Assembly (NCBI GenBank): GCA_021798435.1 | Contig: JAJZGN010000108.1 | Span: forward strand, 1-6,715 | DNA from: a bacterium | GTDB lineage: Bacteria; Chloroflexota; Dormibacteria; Aeolococcales; Bog-877 | Length of the DNA: 6,715 nt | Reading direction: 5' to 3' | Part shown: positions 1-5,776 of the stretch, in pieces | Layout: each line of letters starts with the position of its first letter | How positions within the stretch are numbered: the first letter of the stretch is position 1 | Program-made: the position numbers and the translations under genes | Notes under the pieces: generated by a model | Told to the model about the DNA's origin: nothing | What the model saw: only the letters and a program-made list of their open reading frames with translations | Database searches by the model: none

Positions 1-544
1 GGGGATGCGCGGCGTCGTAGGTGTCCACGGCCCTCACCAGCAGTTGAAGGCGCAGGTTGTACCCCGAGGAGCTGGTGGTCTGGGTCGGGCTGCCCGTGCC
101 CTGCCAGCTGGCCACGAACCCCGTGACCCCGGCCGCCGCCGCCTGCTCGATCTGGGGGAGGTAGACCTGGGCCTGGTTCTGGTTGTAGAGCCCGACCTGG
201 GGCACGTCCACGACGGTCGCCCCGGGATACCTGGGCACCGGGTTGCAGCCCACCGAATTGGCCGCGCCCGGAGGCACCGGCGGACTAGCCGTGTACGGGT
301 AGTGTGGACCCAGCTTGGACTGCCAGTGCCCGGGAGTCCACCAGAGGTAGTAGTAGAGGTATACCGCCGGCCCTGAGGAGGGCGGGGTGGGAGCGGGCGA
401 GGTCGCCCGGAGGCTTGGGGTGGGATGCGCATGGGTTTGGGCCCGACCTCGGGCGCCCGCCTCTCGCAGGGCCACCAGGGTCCCGACCCCCAAGACCGAG
501 ACCGCCAGCAGCGCCACCGCGGTCACCACAAGCCGCAGCCGCAT
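1..544 (-). CDS. Exported GH99/GH71-like glycoside hydrolase, N-terminal part (C-terminus beyond left edge)
   Basis: The 181 visible residues begin with a basic n-region and a hydrophobic stretch (about residues 2-26, LVVTAVALLAVSVLGVGTLV). This is a signal peptide or N-terminal anchor. A Pro/Ser/Thr-rich linker follows (about 36-58), then the start of a catalytic-type fold. VYLYYYLWWTPGHW (61-74) resembles the first strand of GH99-like (beta/alpha)8 domains, with aromatic residues and W-x-x-x-x-G. LPQIEQAAAAGVTGFVASWQG (129-149) matches their second strand, typically 'Q...a..aGidgf..sW.G'. Members of this group hydrolyse alpha-mannosides or related glycans, but the catalytic acids lie outside the window, so substrate and activity cannot be judged. 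The ATG at 544 is the only good start before an in-frame TAA at about 604. A GAGG lies only about 2 nt upstream, so initiation may be leaderless or use the adjacent GTG at 547. The gene is separated from the phosphoesterase operon by the opposite-strand gene at 859-1077. Confidence 0.72.
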   Translation of the reverse strand, partial: MRLRLVVTAVALLAVSVLGVGTLVALREAGARGRAQTHAHPTPSLRATSPAPTPPSSGPAVYLYYYLWWTPGHWQSKLGPHYPYTASPPVPPGAANSVGCNPVPRYPGATVVDVPQVGLYNQNQAQVYLPQIEQAAAAGVTGFVASWQGTGSPTQTTSSSGYNLRLQLLVRAVDTYDAAHP

Positions 545-678
545 CACCTCGCGCCCGACGGGGGCCGGCTGGCCAAGGCGTCCCGGCGCCCGCCGCTTAA
601 CCTCGGGTTAGCGTTCCCATAGCACCCTCTTATCCCGGGCGCGCGCAGACTCGGTTCATGCGGGCTGAGGGCCACCGG

Positions 679-720
679 CCGCCGGGACGTCGCGGACCCT
701 GCAGTTTTCAGGGCCGGCGG
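679..720. repeat. Nested inverted repeat (possible RNA hairpin)
   Basis: Outer arms CCGCCGG (679-685) and CCGGCGG (714-720) are perfect complements. Immediately inside the right arm, CAGGG (709-713) pairs with CCCTG (697-701) across a 7-nt loop, leaving an 11-nt bulge on the left side. In RNA from either strand this could form a two-tier hairpin. There is no T-run beside it, so a classic terminator is not supported. In such GC-rich DNA short repeats arise easily by chance. Confidence 0.3.
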
Positions 721-730
721 TGACGAACCC

Positions 731-740
731 ATCACGTGAT
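731..740. promoter_or_regulatory. Perfect 10-bp palindrome, candidate operator
   Basis: ATCACGTGAT is self-complementary over all ten bases and lies between two divergent genes, where a dimeric regulator could bind. The regulator is unknown, and one site without a second copy is weak evidence. Confidence 0.25.
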
Positions 741-778
741 CGTCGCCCCCCCGTGGCCCCAGAGCAGCCGCGGAGGGC

Positions 779-817
779 GCACCCTGGTGCCGTCCGGGGA
801 TCCACCCCCCCAGGTGG
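779..817. repeat. Two adjacent short inverted repeats upstream of the zinc-ribbon gene
   Basis: GCACC-CT-GGTGC (779-790) and CCACC-N6-GGTGG (802-817) lie 11 bp apart and share CACC/GGTG arms. They sit 42-80 bp before the GTG start at 859, a position suited to an operator or leader structure. The function is inferred only from position and symmetry. Confidence 0.22.
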
Positions 818-846
818 CGGCCGCGGCCCGAGATTCCGCCTGCAGT

Positions 847-853
847 AGGAGGG
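847..853 (+). promoter_or_regulatory. Strong ribosome binding site that sets the GTG start at 859
   Basis: AGGAGGG lies 5 nt before GTG at 859-861. It favours this start over the upstream in-frame ATG at 736, whose extra 41 residues look like random GC-rich translation. Confidence 0.75.
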
Positions 854-858
854 CGACA

Positions 859-1077
859 GTGAAGCTACGCAGACCCTGGATGAACCTGGCGGGGACCGCC
901 GTCTGCCCGCGCTGCGGCAGTGCGGCGCCGGACGGCCTGGTGCTCGACGCGGGCGGCTCGGCCGCCTGCCTCACCTGCTCGATCCTGAAGGTGGTGGGGC
1001 ACCAGGAGATGAGGCTCACGACAGCTTCCGGCCACCGCCGGGACCTGGCCCCCGTGGGGAGCGGCCTCTCCCGCTGA
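859..1077 (+). CDS. Small zinc-ribbon-like protein (72 aa)
   Basis: The only convincing plus-strand gene here. It encodes 72 residues from a GTG start behind a near-ideal ribosome binding site. Two CxxC knuckles, C16-P-R-C19-G and C37-L-T-C40, are separated by 17 residues (CxxC-x17-CxxC), the usual layout of a structural zinc ribbon. The tail after residue 45 is short and polar. There is no signal peptide or membrane segment, so it should be cytoplasmic. Zinc ribbons this small can bind nucleic acid or protein partners, but nothing in the sequence identifies which. It is transcribed towards the phosphatase operon, and the two stop codons lie 18 bp apart within one palindrome. I do not recognise a named family, and the zinc-binding role is inferred from cysteine spacing alone. 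Confidence 0.7.
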   Translation: MKLRRPWMNLAGTAVCPRCGSAAPDGLVLDAGGSAACLTCSILKVVGHQEMRLTTASGHRRDLAPVGSGLSR

Positions 1078-1098
1078 CCGGACTTTGGGGGCCGGTCA
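1075..1098. terminator. Palindrome spanning both convergent stop codons, possible bidirectional terminator
   Basis: TGACCGG (1075-1081) and CCGGTCA (1092-1098) are exact complements around a 10-nt loop. Each arm contains the TGA stop of one gene, the plus-strand zinc-ribbon gene and the minus-strand phosphatase, so both genes end in the same TGACCGG. The position suits a two-way terminator. The stem is only 7 bp and no T-tract follows on either strand, so intrinsic termination would be weak. Confidence 0.4.
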
Positions 1099-4000
1099 CT
1101 GCCACCAGCCCACCACGTCCACCACCAGGTCGGCGGAACCCTGGGGGATGTAGAAGTCCAGGGCGCCGTCCGAGCCCAGGGTGGCTGTCACCCCCACCGC
1201 CACCGTCTCGCCCGCCGACCAGTTGAGGTCGGAGGAAAGCGGTAGCGGGGCGAGGTCAGGGAACACTGTGAGGAACCCGGGCGCTGTGGTGTCGGTGATG
1301 GTCACGTTGAGAACCACCGAGGTGGCGCTGGAGGGGATCCCTCCCACGCCAGCCACCAAAAGACGCAGCGGCGAGCCGCCCTGAAGGGTGGCTCCGGTGC
1401 AGGCGTCCTGCAGCTGGGAGATCGCCGTGGACCGGGTGTCGCAGATCCGGTACGGCACCATGGGGGTGAAGTACACGGCGTTGGCCGGTGGCGGCACGGC
1501 GGGGAGGTAGTAGCCGGACACGTCCACGACCACGTCCGCCCGGCCGGCGTCGTTGTAAATCTCCAGCTGACCCAGGGTGGCCCCCGACGTCGGGACCGGC
1601 ACCACCACATTGTTGGCGACCGTCTGTCCCGCCTGCCAGTTGAGGTTGGAGGCGATCGGCTGGGGGGCCGTGGCCGGCCAGACGCTGAGGAACGACGGCT
1701 GGGTGGTGTTGGTGGCGGTGACCGTGAGGTTCACCGCCACCGCACCGGCGGGCGGGAGTGGGCCGCCCGGGGCGGGCGCGGTGCCCGCCGCGGTCACGGT
1801 GAGGGTGGAGCTCGTGCCCAGGGTCTGCCCGGTGCACTGGTTGAGCGGCCGGAAGCCGGCCCTGGTGTCACAGATCCGGTAGGGGGTGACGGGGACGTAG
1901 ACCGCGCCGGAGGTGGCGCTGGAGTCCATCCAGCCCTCCACGTCCACGACCACGTCGGCCTGGCCCTGGTCGTTGTAAACGCTCACGGCCCCGGTCGGCC
2001 CCAGGTCCACGGTGACCAGGTTGGCCACCGTCTGCCCTGCCTGCCAGTTGAGGCTCGAGGAGAGCGGCGGTGGCCCGCCCGCGGGCCAGACAGTGAGGTA
2101 GCCAGGCGCCGTGGTGTCGGTGGCGGTCACGTTCAGGACCGCCGAGGTGGCTCCCAGAGGCACCCCGCCCGAGGCGGCGCCGCTCGGATTGGTGCCGGCG
2201 ATCTGGACGGTGAGGCTGCTCCCCGCGCCGAGTGTCTGCCCCTCGCACTGGGTCAGGTTCACCCCGCTCAGCTGGGACGGGTTGCCGGCCCGGGTGTCGC
2301 ACACCCGGTAGGGGGTGACGGGGTCGTAGGTGGCAGGCGCCGGGGCGCCCGGGACGACCGGGGCGGAGATAGGCGAAGTCGGACTCGTCCCCTGGGAGTT
2401 GGTAGCCACCACAGAGAACGTGTAGGAGGTCCCGTTGGTGAGCCCGGTCAGGGTGTACTGGGGGTAGACGGAGTGAATGTCGATGGGCGGCTGGGGCACC
2501 CCGTTGGCGTACGGGGTGATGACGTAGTCGGTGGTGGCCGAGACGTCCTGGTTGGCCGGTAGCGCCCAGCTCAGGCTGACCGCGGACGGCTCGCCGAGGC
2601 CCGACGGCTGGCCCGGGGGCTGCGGGGCCTGGGCTCCAAAGACGTAGGTCTGGACGTCGAAGGCCTGGCCCTCAGCGTTGATCGGGGTCACCGTGACCTG
2701 GTCCCCCGCCACCGTCACCTTGAGGAAGTTGAACACCTGGGCCTCACTGGTCGGCACCGGAACCGTGGTGGCCGCGCCCTGGCTCACCCCGCAGCTGGAG
2801 CCAACCCCCGGGAGGGTGGTCGGGTCCCAGCCCAGGGCGTAAAGGGAGGTGATCCCCTGGACATTGGCGCTGCAGCTGACCGCCGAGGGGATCCCCCCTC
2901 CCCCACCGGTCACGTAGCTGATCAGCTGGCCGGGGCCCGAGGGGTCGATGCGCTGATAGGTGTGGGCGTGGGCATTGAAGGCGATGTACACCCCGTTGTC
3001 CGACAGCAGCGCCTCCAGGCTGCTCTGGGCGGGATTGGGGTTCGCCGAGCTGTTCTGAAGATAGGTGTCGGACGGCTGGCCGGAGTTGTCCGAGCGCAGG
3101 GGGTAGAAGAAGACCGCCATCTTGATGCCCCCGGGGTGAGCGGCCAGGTCCTGCTTCAGCCAGGCGTACTCCGCCGAATTCTGCTGCCAGCGCTGCAGGT
3201 AGTCCATCTGGTACGGCCCCCCCGGAGCCGTTCCCGCGTTGCCATAGGGCCAGGCCGCCTGGAGCACGTAGAGACGGACGTTGCCCGACTGGACGGCGTA
3301 CCAATCGGTGGGGTAGGTCGCCTGGAGGCTTCCCAGCACGCTGGGGGAGGTGACCGGGGCTGAGACCCCGCCGCTGGACGCGGCGGTCTGGGACTCCGGC
3401 CAGATGCGCAAGGGGTCCTCGGTGACCATCCCGTGGTCGCCAGCGGTGTAGTAGACGGGGATCCCCCCGGTCTGCGGCCAGTACGAGGGACCGAAGAAGT
3501 TACTCACCTCAGGGTTGGCCGCAGTGGCCCCCTGGAGCAGGTCTCCGTAGCGGTCGTTGGTGTCCGACGGGTAGCCGACGTCCCCGGCCAGGACCACGAA
3601 CCTGGCCCCAGACTGGCCGATCAGCTTGTCGATCGCCGCCTGGTAGGGGTTCGTGAAGTTGGCGTAGGGGGTGGTGGCGTTGGCCAGGTTCTCCCCGGTG
3701 TCCCCCATGACGTCGAAGGTGAGGGGCGCCGTCGACGAACTGCTCGGAGGGGCGAGGGTGGTGAAGGTCTGGTCCGGATTGGAGCCCAGGAGGTCGACGG
3801 GGGTCTTGTAGATCCCGACGTAGTCGTATCCGAAAGGACGGTAGCAGTAGGTGGTGCCGGGAGAGAGCCCGGTCAGCACCACCGTCGACTGGTACTCCGT
3901 CCGGCTCACCGTGCCGGTGTTGACTTTGAACTCCAGTGAAGTCACCGTCGGCAGGGTGTTCTGGGCCGGCGTCGACAGCGGGAGGGAGTTCGGCACGCTC

Positions 4001-4347
4001 GCCTGGTACCGGCCGCATGCCCCCTGGGGCCCCCACTGCAGGTAGCCGAGGAGGTTGGGGGTGCCGGCGGGCGAGGGCATCGTCGCCCAGGTGATGTCGA
4101 CCGAGTTGTCGGTCAGGTCTGAGGCGTAGGGGGCGCGCGTCAGCATCGGGTTGAAGTTCCCGAACGGGGTGACGGGTACAGGGCCCCCCTGGGCAGAAAC
4201 CAAAGGCAGGGGAAGTGCCGTGACAGCGACCCCGGCCAGCAGCACCACCCCGGCCATCGACGCCGCTCTTACTCGGAGCCGGCTCGGCCCGATGGTCGCC
4301 AACCTCACCGTGCGCCACCGACTCCCGAACCTCGTGCTCAGCGACAT
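1096..4347 (-). CDS. Secreted purple-acid-phosphatase-type metallophosphoesterase with FnIII and three C-terminal repeats (1083 aa)
   Basis: A basic n-region and hydrophobic core (31-50) end in VSA-Q (50-53), a Sec-type signal peptide. Residues about 57-198 match the Ig/FnIII-like N-terminal domain of purple acid phosphatases (DNSVDITWAT, LSPGTTYCYRP). The metallophosphoesterase domain spans about 207-570. Its motifs are G215-D216-T-G, G255-D256-V-G-Y259, G303-D304-H305-G, a V412-F-F-Y-P segment and A459-H460-A-H462-T-Y. Three differ from consensus: GNH is GDH, the His of the usual HYP/HHP segment is absent (F414), and GHxH is AHAH. An FnIII module (about 575-668) and three repeats of about 130 residues (674-1083) follow. 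Active relatives hydrolyse phosphomonoesters with a two-metal centre; activity here is uncertain. The ATG at 4347 was chosen because it begins the signal peptide behind AGGAGG; the frame stays open upstream but encodes nothing sensible. It is probably the last gene of the operon, 79 bp after the Ig-like gene. Confidence 0.85.
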   Translation of the reverse strand: MSLSTRFGSRWRTVRLATIGPSRLRVRAASMAGVVLLAGVAVTALPLPLVSAQGGPVPVTPFGNFNPMLTRAPYASDLTDNSVDITWATMPSPAGTPNLLGYLQWGPQGACGRYQASVPNSLPLSTPAQNTLPTVTSLEFKVNTGTVSRTEYQSTVVLTGLSPGTTYCYRPFGYDYVGIYKTPVDLLGSNPDQTFTTLAPPSSSSTAPLTFDVMGDTGENLANATTPYANFTNPYQAAIDKLIGQSGARFVVLAGDVGYPSDTNDRYGDLLQGATAANPEVSNFFGPSYWPQTGGIPVYYTAGDHGMVTEDPLRIWPESQTAASSGGVSAPVTSPSVLGSLQATYPTDWYAVQSGNVRLYVLQAAWPYGNAGTAPGGPYQMDYLQRWQQNSAEYAWLKQDLAAHPGGIKMAVFFYPLRSDNSGQPSDTYLQNSSANPNPAQSSLEALLSDNGVYIAFNAHAHTYQRIDPSGPGQLISYVTGGGGGIPSAVSCSANVQGITSLYALGWDPTTLPGVGSSCGVSQGAATTVPVPTSEAQVFNFLKVTVAGDQVTVTPINAEGQAFDVQTYVFGAQAPQPPGQPSGLGEPSAVSLSWALPANQDVSATTDYVITPYANGVPQPPIDIHSVYPQYTLTGLTNGTSYTFSVVATNSQGTSPTSPISAPVVPGAPAPATYDPVTPYRVCDTRAGNPSQLSGVNLTQCEGQTLGAGSSLTVQIAGTNPSGAASGGVPLGATSAVLNVTATDTTAPGYLTVWPAGGPPPLSSSLNWQAGQTVANLVTVDLGPTGAVSVYNDQGQADVVVDVEGWMDSSATSGAVYVPVTPYRICDTRAGFRPLNQCTGQTLGTSSTLTVTAAGTAPAPGGPLPPAGAVAVNLTVTATNTTQPSFLSVWPATAPQPIASNLNWQAGQTVANNVVVPVPTSGATLGQLEIYNDAGRADVVVDVSGYYLPAVPPPANAVYFTPMVPYRICDTRSTAISQLQDACTGATLQGGSPLRLLVAGVGGIPSSATSVVLNVTITDTTAPGFLTVFPDLAPLPLSSDLNWSAGETVAVGVTATLGSDGALDFYIPQGSADLVVDVVGWWQ
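1099..1476 (-). repeat. Third C-terminal CDTR repeat of the phosphatase (residues 958-1083)
   Basis: It begins VYFTPMVPYRICDTR and ends DLVVDVVGWWQ at the stop. Cysteines are C969 and C983. The core SVVLNVTITDTTAPGFLTVFP and the segment LNWSAGETVA match the two preceding repeats, but YND-QG has become YIP-QG and VAN has become VAV. It is the most diverged of the three. Confidence 0.8.
1507..1902 (-). repeat. Second C-terminal CDTR repeat of the phosphatase (residues 816-947)
   Basis: It begins VYVPVTPYRICDTR and ends ADVVVDVSGYY. Cysteines are C826 and C838, 12 residues apart. It shares NLNWQAGQTVAN and YND-x-G-x-ADVVVDV with the first repeat. Similarity is visible in the DNA as well: both carry the string CACGTCCACGACCACGTC on the plus strand, near 1518 and 1938. 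Confidence 0.82.
1927..2328 (-). repeat. First C-terminal CDTR repeat of the phosphatase (residues 674-807)
   Basis: It begins YDPVTPYRVCDTR and ends ADVVVDVEGWM. Cysteines are C683 and C701, 18 residues apart. The remainder reads as a compact beta-rich module, with SAVLNVTATDTTAPGYLTVWP and SLNWQAGQTVAN. Similar repeats, usually with Leu in place of the first Cys (R-L-L-D-T-R), occur in actinobacterial surface proteins as I recall them. They are presumed to be wall- or ligand-binding modules. Confidence 0.82.
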
Positions 4348-4426
4348 CCGTCCTGGTCCTCCTCGGCTGGCACCGCTACTGAACACCTCAACCCCGGGCG
4401 ACCGGGCCCCAAGCCGCTGCGGGTGG
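4348..4426 (-). other. 79-bp spacer between the Ig-like gene and the phosphatase gene
   Basis: This gap carries the phosphatase ribosome binding site. I see no strong terminator hairpin or convincing promoter in it, so read-through from the upstream genes is likely. A separate weak promoter cannot be excluded. Confidence 0.45.
4358..4363 (-). promoter_or_regulatory. Ribosome binding site for the phosphatase gene
   Basis: AGGAGG on the minus strand lies 10 nt before the ATG at 4347. The spacing is slightly long, and a second AGGA lies 3 nt from the ATG. Together with the signal peptide, it supports this start over upstream in-frame codons. Confidence 0.6.
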
Positions 4427-5776
4427 TCAAAGCGAGGTGGCCCCTCGAGCCCGCAGGTCACCGGCGAACATCCAGGCCACGAGCCGCCTCCGGCCCGGCC
4501 CCAGGGCCAGCAACCCACCGCCGAGGAGAAGCAGCAGCAGCACGCCGCCCGCCAGGTCAAGGATGGTCAACAGGGGCACCGGAACCACCGTCGGCCCCGA
4601 CACCCGGAAGTCGAGGCCCGGGCCGTAGCCGCCACCCTTCACCTTGAGGGAATACCGCCCGCGAGGCAGGGTCAGAGTCAGGGGTCCGCGATCTGGCAGA
4701 TGCACCAGGCGGGAGGTGGAGCCCGGCCCGTGGAGCAGGACCGTCGCCGCCACCTGGGCGCCCAGCACTGTGTTGTGGCTCACCATGCTCACCAGGTAGA
4801 CGTCCAGGCCCACCTTCCACACCCCGCCGGGGCCCGGCGAGAAGCGGTCCTTCCCCTGATTGGCCACGTTCACCCCCTGGTAGGTGGCGCTGACGGCGGT
4901 GTAGGTGTCGGAGCCGACGGTGAGCTGCCCGGTGGGGGATCGTCGCGGAGCGGGGGTCGGCAGCCAGGCCTGGCCGCCGCTCCCCACCTCGACCTTGGTC
5001 CCGTCGGGGCCGGCCAGGGTCACCCCCTGGACCTGGGAGGGTGGGATGGGGACGCCGGCGGCGGTGGTGAACTCGATGGGAGTCAGGTACGAGACCTGGA
5101 GGGCGATCTGGGTGTAGGCGTGGGAGCGGTCCGACATCACCCGGGTGGTGGCGGTGTCGCCGTTGGACCAGGAGACGAACGACACCCGGACGTTGGAGCT
5201 GGGGTTCTGCACCTCCGCCACCAGGGTCACCTGCCCGCCCTTGGGCAGCGGCTCGTTGATGAAACCGTCGGAGTTGGGGCTCACCGGCGCCGCGCCGTCG
5301 ATGCTGACCGCGATCGAGTGGGGGACGTAGGGGACCACCCGGATGCTGAGTGGGGCCGCCACCACAGTGATGCTCTGGGAGGCGGTGGCGGACTCGATCG
5401 GACCCCCGCCCTTATAGGTGGCGAGGAGGGTCCAGGTGCCCACCGGCAGCGCCTTGCGCAGAGTGGTGGCACCGCGGCCGACCGAGTTGGTCTTGGTGGC
5501 GCCCAGGTAGATCCCCGCGGCATAGAAGCGCACCAGGTGGTCCCTGACCGGCACCCCGGAGGAGGTCACCACCACCGAGACCGCGATGGGAGCCCCGCTG
5601 GTCACCTTGACCGGGGCGGTGAGCTGGATGTTGACGCGGATGTAGGGCGCGATCTTGTGGGTGGTGGTGGCCGCCAGGGCTCCGGCACTCCCCACCTCCA
5701 AGGCCGCCGCCATCCCGGCGACCAGAGCCAGCGCCACCAGCGAAGTCCCAGCTCGTCGGCCAGCCAATAGGTGCAT
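4427..5776 (-). CDS. Exported Ig-like protein with C-terminal membrane anchor (449 aa)
   Basis: The N-terminus has a basic start and a hydrophobic core (about 11-36, TSLVALALVAGMAAAL), which reads as a signal peptide. Residues about 43-138 look like a bacterial Ig-like domain: alternating beta pattern, 'V-x-V-T-S-G-x-P-I-x-V-x-V', a VRFYAAGIYLGA hairpin and LPVGTWTLLATYKGGG. Residues about 142-300 contain further beta-rich segments, including FVSWSNGD (200-207). One hydrophobic helix (about 408-427, with a run of six Leu) is followed by GRRRLVAW, placing the short tail in the cytoplasm and the body outside. No catalytic motif is visible, so a binding or scaffold role beside the phosphoesterases is an inference. 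The ATG overlaps the stop of the upstream phosphoesterase gene (TGATG), a sign of translational coupling. GGAGGAG lies 6 nt upstream. I do not recognise a named family. Confidence 0.8.
   Translation of the reverse strand: MHLLAGRRAGTSLVALALVAGMAAALEVGSAGALAATTTHKIAPYIRVNIQLTAPVKVTSGAPIAVSVVVTSSGVPVRDHLVRFYAAGIYLGATKTNSVGRGATTLRKALPVGTWTLLATYKGGGPIESATASQSITVVAAPLSIRVVPYVPHSIAVSIDGAAPVSPNSDGFINEPLPKGGQVTLVAEVQNPSSNVRVSFVSWSNGDTATTRVMSDRSHAYTQIALQVSYLTPIEFTTAAGVPIPPSQVQGVTLAGPDGTKVEVGSGGQAWLPTPAPRRSPTGQLTVGSDTYTAVSATYQGVNVANQGKDRFSPGPGGVWKVGLDVYLVSMVSHNTVLGAQVAATVLLHGPGSTSRLVHLPDRGPLTLTLPRGRYSLKVKGGGYGPGLDFRVSGPTVVPVPLLTILDLAGGVLLLLLLGGGLLALGPGRRRLVAWMFAGDLRARGATSL

Larger units (their letters stand above)
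545..858. other. Divergent intergenic region, no convincing gene
   Basis: This 314-bp region lies between the divergent starts of the minus-strand glycosidase (544) and the plus-strand zinc-ribbon gene (859). It must hold any promoters for both. It is GC-rich, and I could not assign a persuasive -35/-10 pair on either strand. It contains a nested inverted repeat (679-720), the 10-bp palindrome ATCACGTGAT (731-740), and two further short inverted repeats, GCACC-CT-GGTGC (779-790) and CCACC-N6-GGTGG (802-817). Open frames across it have the Arg/Pro/Ala-rich look of GC-driven shadows. Confidence 0.6.

Noticed and set aside
650..665. GGTTCATG as a possible phosphate-regulon (PHO box) half-site
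   Set aside because: Only one half-site is present; a PHO box needs direct repeats. Other GTTCACC-like strings in the window lie within coding sequence.
544..735. 63-codon minus-strand frame ending in an ATGA-type overlap with the glycosidase start
   Set aside because: The overlap looks like coupling, but the translation is Arg/Pro/Ser-rich without features and no ribosome binding site stands before its start. Chance in GC-rich DNA is likelier.
736..858. Upstream ATG start for the zinc-ribbon gene
   Set aside because: The added 41 residues look non-coding, and a strong AGGAGGG lies correctly before GTG at 859.
1099..2328. DNA repeats as a possible CRISPR or mobile-element signature
   Set aside because: The repeats are about 400 bp apart, diverged and in frame, explained fully by duplicated protein modules.
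4348..4560. In-frame N-terminal extension of the phosphatase (71 codons)
   Set aside because: It is Cys/Trp/Gly-rich nonsense overlapping the end of the Ig-like gene and would put the signal peptide in the interior of the protein. AGGAGG and the signal peptide support the ATG at 4347.
4151..5770. Long plus-strand open frame (539 codons) antisense to the Ig-like gene
   Set aside because: Its translation is low-complexity Gly/His/Arg/Asp-rich text with no domain, as expected opposite a GC-rich gene. The minus strand has a signal peptide, ribosome binding site and Ig-like domain.
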